Source of the DNA: Piscicola geometra
Taxonomy: Eukaryota; Annelida; Clitellata; Hirudinida; Piscicolidae
DNA length: 64,000 nucleotides
Reading direction: 5' to 3'
NCBI GenBank assembly: GCA_943735955.1
Contig: OX030966.1
Location: 2,988,011 to 3,052,010, forward strand
Shown: in pieces, positions 55,382-64,000 of the stretch
How the letters are laid out: each line of letters opens with the position of its first letter
Position numbering within the stretch: position 1 is the stretch's first letter
The notes under the pieces: model-generated
Seen by the model: the letters and a program-made list of their open reading frames with translations, nothing else
Databases searched by the model: none
What the model was told of the DNA's origin: nothing
Position numbers and translations under genes: made by a program

Positions 55382-57017
55382 TTTCAGTCTCTTCGTTTCC
55401 CTTCTTTTTGCTTAGTTTGAATTTTAGTCTTCTTATTCGTTATTAAGCATTTGGGTAATTTACTCTTGCAAGAAAAACGTGTCAAAGATAAATTTTGAAA
55501 ACAATTATTGTCGATTAATCTTCTTGCTTTTTTGGTTAATATATTTATTTTATATTTTTCTTTTTGAAGCGTCGACAGCAAGATGTATATTCCTTTACTT
55601 GATAATTCTTGGTAATGTTTACTACTTATTAATAAATCAACAACTTTTGAATAATGCAAATTTAAAAGGCTTAATCGCTTACACTAATGAATAAATTAAA
55701 ATAAACTGAAGCTTAGTTAAACAGTTCGTTTTACAAAAGCATTGTTAACGCTGTTTAAAGGGCTTTGTCGAAATGCTCTGATTGCTTATAAAGGTGTAAA
55801 AGCGCTTCATTTACATTAATTACATTTTACATATTACATCTAAAAAAATTATGATTTTGATTTTCAACATTTTTCTAATTTGTAAAAATCTTTCGAATTT
55901 AAACAATATTTATTTTATGAATAGCATTGAATTCGCTGATGCATTCAACATATTAATGGAATTCGACTATAGTTTTTTAACACCATTTTTTTAAAACTGA
56001 AAATTATAAATTTAAACAAATTGTTGAAATTTTATGTAGTAATTTCTAATATATGCATTGAAATCGATTATGGTCTCGGAAATAAGCGGAAAAATACAAA
56101 TTATTACAGAAATAGTTCTGAAATAATAATAAAATATCTTAACTTAAAAGTTAAAATTGTAAAATCTTTTAGAACTTTTCATCTACAATGTACTGTTTTT
56201 TACATTGCTGAGACATTTTTTGGTGTCATTATTCTGAAAGACCGAGAGCTTCGTGATATAAGTATTAGTAGTTGACATACTAAGTATTGGAACTTGCCAT
56301 GGGTGCCTGCAGAAATGCTTCTAGGGAGGAAGAAAACTAGGCGCTAAAAGCTCCACTTAGCTGTTTTTTAATTGACGCATTTTACTCAATGAACTTTTAG
56401 TTCTACAGATGGTCACAAGTTAAGTTAAATGTTAAGTGGATGTTAGTCCCTTTCTGAATAGCAGGGTAAGTCAGATTAGTAAAGGATGTAACAAAAAGTG
56501 GATGTCTACGTCTCACATTTTTTATAACGGCCAAAAGTCATACCAAGTCATAGCTTCGATTTGAAAGTTGTCAGTTTGGTATATTACATTGATGGAATTC
56601 ATTTGTCTTTCAATCAAATAGATTTCTTTTTCTATAGCGCTCTTTCTTTTCTTTTCTTTTCAAAACATTTACGGTCAAGTTTAGTTATTTTAGTTAGATG
56701 TTATATAAAAGATTGAATAAATTCAAAATGGCTCAATAATTATTATTACTCTCTCTATATATATATGTGTAAAAAATTTAAATTTGAAAAAAAGTTTAAC
56801 TAAACTTTAAAATTTAACATTACCCACATTTTCATCATCACCACAAGAAAAAGAAAAATAATTTATTTAAAAAATCAACTCCGTTTAATCTAAATAACAA
56901 TTGTAAAAATTATTCATAAAAAGTTGAATTTTTAAAAAATCTTTTTATAATTTAAAATGTAGAACACAATCTATACAATATTAAGTCAGTTTATCCTTTT
57001 TAAATAATTTAAATTCA
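55382..57017. other. Intergenic DNA upstream of the PTPN13-like start
   Basis: It should hold the promoter and 5' UTR of the PTPN13-like gene. AT-rich, with no CpG-island-like segment or clear core promoter. A CR1-like tail complement (CTATAGCGCTC) is at about 56634. No coding region was recognised. Confidence 0.5.
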
Positions 57018-58206
57018 TTAAACTAATACAAAAAAAACTGTGTCCGTTTGATTATTGTTTAAAAGTGATAATTGTTCTCCAGAAGACTTCTTCTCCGTGA
57101 GACTTTTTTTAACAAGCTTATTCTCAGGCAGGCGTTTCTTCCAGAAGGCTTTTTCTCGTACATTCAAAGCCGGTTTAGTCGTACACCAGCAACCACAACA
57201 CAAATTGTACAAGCCCACGTGGTAGCAGCAAGTTACATATCAGGAGTGGAAATTTTCTTTTTTTGTCTCACGCGCCTTCGGTGCTAATTTTCCATTTGGC
57301 AGAGACTAATGGAGTAAGTCACTGCCGCTGTTGGCTGCCTTTTCAGAAGAAACCTTCTTTTCGCATCTCTCACAACGACTGGAGCAGTGTCCAAGCGCCG
57401 TTCCTGCGCAGCTGACTTTACCTGGAATCAGGAAAAAAGTTCATGTAAACGACCAATTACGTTAAAAAAGTTGCATACGTGAAATTTTTTTTTACATTTG
57501 CAGTGGTATATATAATTCTGCTCTTACTTTTTGCTTTTGAAGATAGTTTTCAGGCTTAGCTGTGTGAGTGTGAAAGATGTTTCCTTCCTCAAACACAGTG
57601 TCTTTTTTCCTTATTAGTACTGAACAAACAGGATCCTTTCTCCGGAGACTGCATCGCCACAACACACCATACTGACGTTTTTGGTTGAAAACGGAGGAGT
57701 AGCTTCGGCTCGACACAAGAATGTCAGCTTCTGAGCCAACCTTTCACCACGGTGTAGGTAGATTGTCGGTAGGGTAGACAATGTTATTCATTTCCTAAAT
57801 AAAATAAATTATTTGAAAGCATCAAAAGAAACCCAAGAGCTCTGTAATAAAACTATCAGAAATGACTTAGAATAATGAAATCATAATATTTCTCATTAAA
57901 TGTAAGAAAACAGTCATCGTAAATGAAACTGTAGACAAATTATGAATTGTACTTTTTTCTATTAATTAAATTAAAGTATACTTGTAGCTTGAGCCACAGC
58001 ACTCAAACTCGTGAGCTCTGCTTGGTTTAAAGCTCTAGCTGGTTCTTCCGTTTCTTCTGCACGGTGTTTGATGGATGATTTAACTCTAACCTTTTCCAAC
58101 TGCCCACTTGATGCTGCGTGTAAATGTTCACTCGGAAGTTTAATCATCTCACCGTTTGCAGTGCGGCAACGAGCCTTGCAGGAACGGTCAGAGCCTCTCC
58201 ATATCA
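57018..58206 (-). pseudogene. FLYWCH-type zinc-finger fragments, probably a decayed transposon
   Basis: Two FLYWCH-like pieces on the minus strand. 58206-57971: IWRGSDRSCKARCRTANGEM then LPSEHLHAASSGQLEKVRVK, matching the WRCxxRxxCxAR...H.H end of a FLYWCH domain. 57716-57492: FNQKRQYGVLWRCSLRRKDP, SVLIRKKDTVFEEGNIFHTH, a second and more complete copy. A third open frame at 57218-57018 has no clear motif. FLYWCH domains are common in MULE-type transposons and derived DNA-binding proteins. The upstream part of the first piece is cut off exactly where a SINE begins. Confidence 0.6.
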
Positions 58207-58345
58207 CGAGCGGGTTGGCTTAGATGGTAAAGTCATTGGACCTGCAACTTGAAGGTAGCCAGTTCGAATCCCTGTTCAGCCAACCGTGAGCTATGTCGTG
58301 TGAGTGGCGCCTCAGTTGCGTTCCTTGGCGCATTATAAATAGAGA
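58207..58345 (+). mobile_element. tRNA-derived SINE, family 2
   Basis: It begins GAGCGGGTTGGCTTAGATGG with the A box TGGCTTAGATGG. The B box is AGTTCGAATCC, 44 bases on. It continues TGTTCAGCCAACCGTGAG, GTCGTGTGAGTGGCGCC and GCATTATAAATAGAGATTAT followed by T-rich sequence. The head could fold like a tRNA. It matches the complement of 36405-36565. Confidence 0.82.
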
Positions 58346-58714
58346 TTATTTTTTATTTTTTTATCTCTTTCTGCTCAGTGGTTCTTTCTTTGCTGTAGAG
58401 ATAACCGTTGTAGGCCAGCTTTTTTTTCTTTCTCAGATAATAAAATGTCGAAAAAATTATTTTGTTACTTTGAACTAGTGGAAAGAGTTTTCATAGTCCG
58501 GCGTGAGTTTATATAATAGTCTACTAACGATCCTGTAAAGTAAATTAGAGCTTTGAAGAGATAAAATTCAGTGTTAGTTACGGTATACTGGAATTATTCT
58601 CATCGATGTTAAAACTGTTAGAGGTGGAGTGTTGGTTTTGCTGGTTTGTCAGTAGAGTCATTTTTAATTGAATTGAGTCAAAGGAATAATTTTTTAAGGG
58701 CTGGTTGAATTTTA

Positions 58715-58990
58715 GGATCTGTTTTACATTTCCGTCACAAACAAAGGTTTACGTTGAACTCAGTAATTGTAAACATAAACAGCAACAGCTGATGGCACCT
58801 TTTAATTATTTTGCAGGCGCAATTTAAAATAGTTTACCGAAATTTCAATAAAAAATTGTCGTTTTTTGTAATTGTTAGAGGCCAAACATAAGCTGATTAA
58901 AAAAAAGTGCCATCAGCTGTTGTCATTTATGTTTACAATTACCGAGTTCAACGTAAACCTTTGTTTGTGGCGGAAATGTGAAACAGATCC
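58715..58990. mobile_element. MITE with about 85-bp inverted repeats, 276 bp
   Basis: The left arm GGATCTGTTTTACATTTCCG... and the right arm ending ...CGGAAATGTGAAACAGATCC are inverted copies of each other for about 85 bp (58715-58799 and 58906-58990), separated by about 106 bp. It would form a long hairpin. No certain target-site duplication was identified. Confidence 0.85.
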
Positions 58991-59189
58991 GAAATTTATT
59001 TGAACGGGTAAGAGCGAGCACGGATTGGCCCTTTATAGTGGGCAGAGAGCCTCAATACAATGTCATCACTATGTCCATCAATACCAGCAAAAAGTGATCA
59101 GTTCCAACGAATTCCACTTGGTGGGATGTCAGCTTGATGCTCATTAGAAAAAGTATGCCTATTGACTAATCATGAAGGCTAACAGCATG

Positions 59190-59573
<384 letters not shown>

Positions 59574-59924
59574 TTGTCTTCATTTTGATCGGATTGATTT
59601 ATAATACCTTTAATACAGAGAAAGAAAGTCGTTGTTCCGTGCGTCGAATTGTCCGGACACCCCACTACTACCAATACTGCCATCATTACTAAAACCACCA
59701 AAATCATCATCATCATTATCAGCATCATCAACAACATCATCATTATCAGTATCATCATCAATAGAACCACTAATTACTATACATTGTTTTTAGATACTGT
59801 TCAAAATTTGTCTCAATAAAATCTAAAATAGAAAAGTAAACTTTTCTAAAAAATACCCTCACATCCAAACCACTATTATAGGACAGTATAACACACGCGC
59901 TCTTCATAGAGCCAACGGATGACA

Positions 59925-62501
59925 TCACGATAGAAGGTCATAAGTGAAGTTCTCATAAGAAAGATGAGTGGTGGAGTTGTGGCATGCGTCCCTGAGAGCT
60001 CCATCTCTGTAATGGTGCCTGTGTGGTTTAGTGTGAGATTTAGTTTAGTTTTCAAAGATTTTGTCGATTTTTTCATTTTCAGATTTGTTAAAAATTAAAT
60101 TGTCCAAAGATTTTAACATTTTAAATTTTGTCAAAGATTTGTCTAAAACAGCAGCTTTTCGAATGGGTCAGACCAGGGTTGGTCGGATTCTTTGCGGAGT
60201 GTACGCAGGGCGTTGAGGGCAGTGTTGGCGACAAGGAGTGGGAGGTGCCTTTGTGAGACGACACATCCGTGCCATAAGGGAGTCGTTTGCAGTGTCTGTC
60301 GTTGTGAGTGGGTGTGGTGGTGTCTGTCATTGTAAGTGGGTGTGGTGGTGGTGTTGGTGAGGTGTGATGGTGGTGGTGGTGAGATGTATTGTGGTGACGA
60401 GATGTGATAGTGGTGTACAAAAGTGACACGGGTAATAGGATGTGATAGTCGTGTTAAAAAGTGATACGGGTGATGGGATGTGTAGTGGTGATGAAGTGTG
60501 GGAGTAGTGCTGTTGTGTGTAGTGGTGGTTAGATTTGGCAGTTCCGTGGATATCAAAGAGATGTTGATGTATAAGGGTGCGGATGTGATCTCTGTGATCT
60601 CTGTGTGGACACGACAGTGCTAATGGGATGTGCTAATGACAGCTCTATTATAGACAAGACATTGACACAATGGAGAATAGCACCTTATGCTTGGAGAAGA
60701 CGCTGACACAGGCGAGCAGTTGGTTGAGGGGTCGCATGACGATGACCACTGTGGCGAGGTTGCTGATGTGGACAGGGGCGACATGCTCGCTCCACACCAG
60801 GTGCACTTTCCCATTGCCCATGTGGTGCTGGTGCTGGTGGTGATGCCCCTGGTCGTCATGGTGATTAGTGGATACTAATAGATTGGTAATTGAGGTCAAG
60901 TTAAATTGAGTTAAAATTAAATTTTACTTTTTTGAGATGGTCTTCTTCTTCTTCCTCGTATGATGCACGCGTTTGAGTCCAGACGTGAAACATTATCTTT
61001 GTGATGAGGGTAGTTCTCTCATTGTGCTTATCATCATCATCACCTATACAATAATCATCATCACCTACAAAATCATCATCATTACCTACACAATCATCAT
61101 CATCACCTACACACTCATCATCATAATTTTCATCATTATCATCAACACAACCATCGCCATTATCACTATCACCTACACACTCATCATCATAATTTTCATC
61201 ATTATCATCAACACAACCATCGCCATTATCATCCTCATCATCATCATCAACATGAACTGGAGAGTTACTTCATAGGTGGAGGAAACGAGGTGGAAAGCGT
61301 GAGAACCACCGTTGCTGGAACCCACATCAGCAGCACTGCATCTCCTCGGATCCACCTGCATTGGATGCTTGGCGAATGGAGAAACTTTCGGCAGGATGAT
61401 ATGAACTGTTGATGTCACTCAATCAATCCATCACCAATGAAGTGGATGAGGCTATTTACGAAGCGAACAGGAGCTTTGTATCGAAGGAAGGTGGAATAAG
61501 AGGCAAACCAAGGGAGCGAGGGCGCGGAGAAAGAGACTGAAGAGATGGCTGATGCAAGGTGTCAAGTTTTCGTCACTGCTGCCTTGATCAATGTACAACA
61601 AACCTATCTCGTACACTTCTCGTCTGTATGTGTGTGTGTGTTGTGTGTGTGTTTGTATCAAAAACGTCAATTTTTTTTAGATGTATATCAACTCACTCAA
61701 ACATTAACTACATATAAAAAAATATACAAAACTGATATATATTTTTAAGGATCAACATGAAAATTTGAGCAAAAACATAATATATAAATATTTTCGTTGA
61801 AAAGAACATGAAAAAGACACGCAGACACACACGAGGTAGCACAAAGACATACGGGTGCTGAGAGTCCAGGCGCTTCAGTTGTCGCAAGAAGGTAGGGGTC
61901 TTTTCCAGAATATCAAACTCTCTTCTGATTTTCAGTGGTGGCGATAATGGTGGTGGTAAAGATAGAAAAATGAATGGATGGAATATAAACAAGAAGAGAA
62001 GATGAATGGATGGAATAGATGCAAGTAGGGAAGATGAATGGATGGAATAGATACACGTAGGGAAGATGAATGGATGGAATAGATGCAAGTAGAGAAGATG
62101 AATGGATGGAATAGATGCAAGTAGAGAAGATGAATGGATGAAACAGACGAAACCTGTTCTCGCATGAAAGGTAGCCGAGGTGGAAGAGAAAAGAAGGGAG
62201 TATTTTAGGACGAGGGAGTTGTGTTGTAGGCGAGTATTGAGGGCGACATCTCTCTAGAGTGGGTGTCTTCCCCTCCCTGCCTGCATTACAGTATGTTGGA
62301 GAAGCATATGTCAAATGGGAAGCAATGAATTTGGCGAGAGATGCAGCGTCAATAGAAGCGCTCACCACACTCCTCCACCAGTCTCGACTGCTGCACCACT
62401 CTCTCGAACACCTTTGCCATCAAGCCACCGCCATCCTCAGCAGCGCCTGCCTCTGCAAGCCTGCCACACTCAGGACTTTTGCGAAACACATGCGCCAAGG
62501 T
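59925..62501 (-). CDS. RALGAPB: RALGAPB-like Ral GTPase-activating protein beta subunit, C-terminal part
   Basis: The 3' portion of a gene that continues beyond the window. Exons: 62501-62366 and 62249-62154 (both tentative), 61919-61853, 61623-61460, 61405-about 61251, about 60848-60684, 60295-60150, 60006-59925 (stop TGA). Recognisable blocks: [20 protein letters not shown] (compare DxTPAFxRxLxxLD), [32 protein letters not shown] and [20 protein letters not shown] (Rap/RalGAP-domain fold). Then come [20 protein letters not shown] and [20 protein letters not shown], which match the C-terminal block of RalGAP beta. The beta subunit is a non-catalytic partner of the RalGAP alpha subunit. Phases fit except at the 61.25/60.85 junction, which I could not resolve. 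Confidence 0.65.
61025..61250. repeat. (ATC)n-rich repeat with a duplicated 64-bp block
   Basis: ATCATC/ACCTACACA units. A block ending CACAACCATCGCCATTATCA occurs at about 61105-61166 and again at about 61169-61230. It lies within an intron of the RALGAPB-like gene and abuts an exon, which hides the donor site. Confidence 0.8.
61970..62140. repeat. 32-bp tandem repeat, about 5 units
   Basis: The unit GATGAATGGATGGAATAGAT followed by GCAAGTAGxGAA recurs every 32 bases (62001, 62033, 62065, 62097). It is intronic to the RALGAPB-like gene and derived from the same GGAT theme as the neighbouring arrays. Confidence 0.9.
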
Positions 62502-62530
62502 CTGTTCCCGAAGTGTATGTTGTGCAGTTG

Positions 62531-64000
62531 TGGATGGATAGATGGATGGATGGATGGATGGATAGATGGATGAATGGATAGATGGATGGATAGATGGATG
62601 GATAGATGGATGGATGGATGGATGGATGGATGGATGGATGGATGGATAGATGGATGGATAGATGGATGGATGGAGAGATGGATGGATGGATAGATGGATG
62701 GATGGATAGATGGATGGATAGATGGATGGATAGATGGATGGATAGATGGATAGATGGATGGATAGATGGATGGATAGATGGATGGATAGATGGATGGATA
62801 GATGGATGGATAGATGGATGGATAGATGGATGGATAGATAGATGGATAGATGGATGGATAGATGGATGGATAGATGGATGGATAGATGGATGGATAGATG
62901 GATGGATAGATGGATGGATAGATGGATGGATAGATGGATGGATAGATGGATGGATAGATGGATGGATAGATGGATGGATAGATGGATGGATAGATGGATG
63001 GATAGATGGATGGATAGATGGATGGATAGATGGATGGATAGATGGATGGATAGATGGATAGATGGATGGATAGATGGATGGATAGATGGATGGATAGATT
63101 GATGGATAGATGGATGGATAGATGGATAGATGGATGGATAGATGGATGGATAGATGGATAGATAGATGGATGGATAGATGGATGGATAGATGGATGGATA
63201 GATGGATGGATAGATGGATGGATAGATGGATGGATAGATGGATGGATAGATGGATGGATAGATGGATGGATAGATGGATGGATAGATGGATGGATAGATG
63301 GATGGATAGATGGATGGATAGATGGATGGATAGATGGATGGATAGATGGATGGATAGATGGATGAATAGATGGATGAATAGATGGATGGATAGATGGATG
63401 GATAGATGGATGGATAGATGGATGGATAGATGGATGGATAGATGGATGGATAGGAGGATGGATAGATGGATGGATAGATGGATGGATAGATGGATAGATA
63501 GATGGATGGATAGATGGATGGATGGATAGATGAATGGATAGATGAATGGATGGATGGATGAATGGATGGATGAATAGATGGATGGATAGATGGATGGATG
63601 GATGGATGGATGGATAGATGGATGGATAGATGGATGGATGGATAGATGGATGGATAGATGGATGGATAGATGGATGGATAGATGGATGGATAGATGGATG
63701 GATAGATGGATGGATAGATGGATGGATAGATGGATGGATAGATGGATGGATAGATGGATGGATAGATGGATGGATAGATGGATGGATAGATGGATGGATA
63801 GATGGATGGATAGATGGATGGATAGATGGATGGATAGATGGATGGATAGATGGATGGATAGATGGATGGATGGATGGATAGATGGATGGATAGATGGATG
63901 GATGGATAGATGGATGGATAGATGGATGGATAGATGGATGGATAGATGGATGGATAGATGGATGGATGGATGGATAGATGGATGGATGGATAGATGGATG
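62531..64000. repeat. GGAT/AGAT array, at least 1.47 kb, running off the window
   Basis: A 12-bp higher-order unit, GATGGATAGATG, made of three 4-bp units (GGAT, AGAT, GGAT), persists to the right edge with occasional phase slips (for example 62839, 63059, 63129, 63490). The long MDRWMDRW and IDGWIDGW frames result from a period divisible by three. Confidence 0.97.

Noticed and set aside
58207..58290. Functional tRNA gene
   Set aside because: A and B boxes are present, but the 3' half does not pair to form an acceptor stem, and the sequence continues into a body shared with a second copy at 36.4 kb, so it is a SINE.
62606..63881. Long open frames of [12 protein letters not shown] repeats, also at 52857-53200 and 1985-2173
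   Set aside because: They arise from 4-bp or 12-bp repeats lacking stops in that frame; no splice sites, start context or non-repetitive flanks support a protein.

Overview
The window is nuclear DNA from an animal, most likely an invertebrate. Genes are split by many short GT-AG introns. The recognisable proteins are metazoan (a KIND-FERM-PDZ-PTP tyrosine phosphatase, a Ral-GAP beta-type protein, CUB/trypsin proteases, a small EF-hand protein). The rest is AT-rich DNA full of transposons and microsatellites. CR1/L2-like LINEs, several hAT families, a Ginger-like element, a piggyBac remnant and tRNA-derived SINEs fit a spiralian, cnidarian or similar genome; I cannot name the species. There are no bacterial operons, CRISPR arrays or rRNA genes.

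Layout: 0-0.1 kb, LINE fragment. 1.4-2.4 kb (-), three-exon EF-hand gene. 2.5-7.3 kb, simple repeats and AT-rich DNA. 7.35-9.89 kb, hAT element with a LINE fragment inside. 11.0-13.9 kb (+), CUB-trypsin protease. 14.4-18.05 kb, tandemly duplicated LINE 3' end, one copy split by a 2.2 kb hAT-like element. 18.3-21.8 kb, second copy of the 7.35 kb hAT family, split by a Ginger-like element. 22.5-29.8 kb (-), second trypsin gene, a diverged inverted paralogue without the CUB exons, whose long intron holds a piggyBac remnant and a broken CR1-like LINE. 29.8-36.0 kb, AT-rich desert with an 850 bp 13-bp minisatellite. 36.0-55.4 kb (-), a PTPN13-like gene that I could reconstruct as 32 phase-compatible exons (about 1,920 residues), with a 4.3 kb hAT element in the FERM-C intron. 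57.0-59.0 kb, FLYWCH-type fragments, a tRNA-SINE and a 276 bp hairpin MITE. 59.9-62.5 kb (-), the 3' end of a RALGAPB-like gene. 62.5-64.0 kb, a GGAT/AGAT array running off the window.

The host genes do not form one pathway. The phosphatase and the Ral-GAP lie in the same orientation 4.5 kb apart; both are intracellular signalling proteins, but nothing in the sequence shows coregulation. The two proteases are secreted-type paralogues.

The strongest unusual points are: (1) the PTPN13-like exon expected to carry the WPD loop reads WSQLG in frame although the HCSAGIGRS loop is intact; (2) the inverted protease pair differs by an entire CUB domain and at two substrate-pocket positions; (3) three DNA transposons can be delimited to the base with target-site duplications, one confirmed by an empty site in this same window. 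Exon coordinates were derived by hand from splice sites and reading phase and need transcript support.
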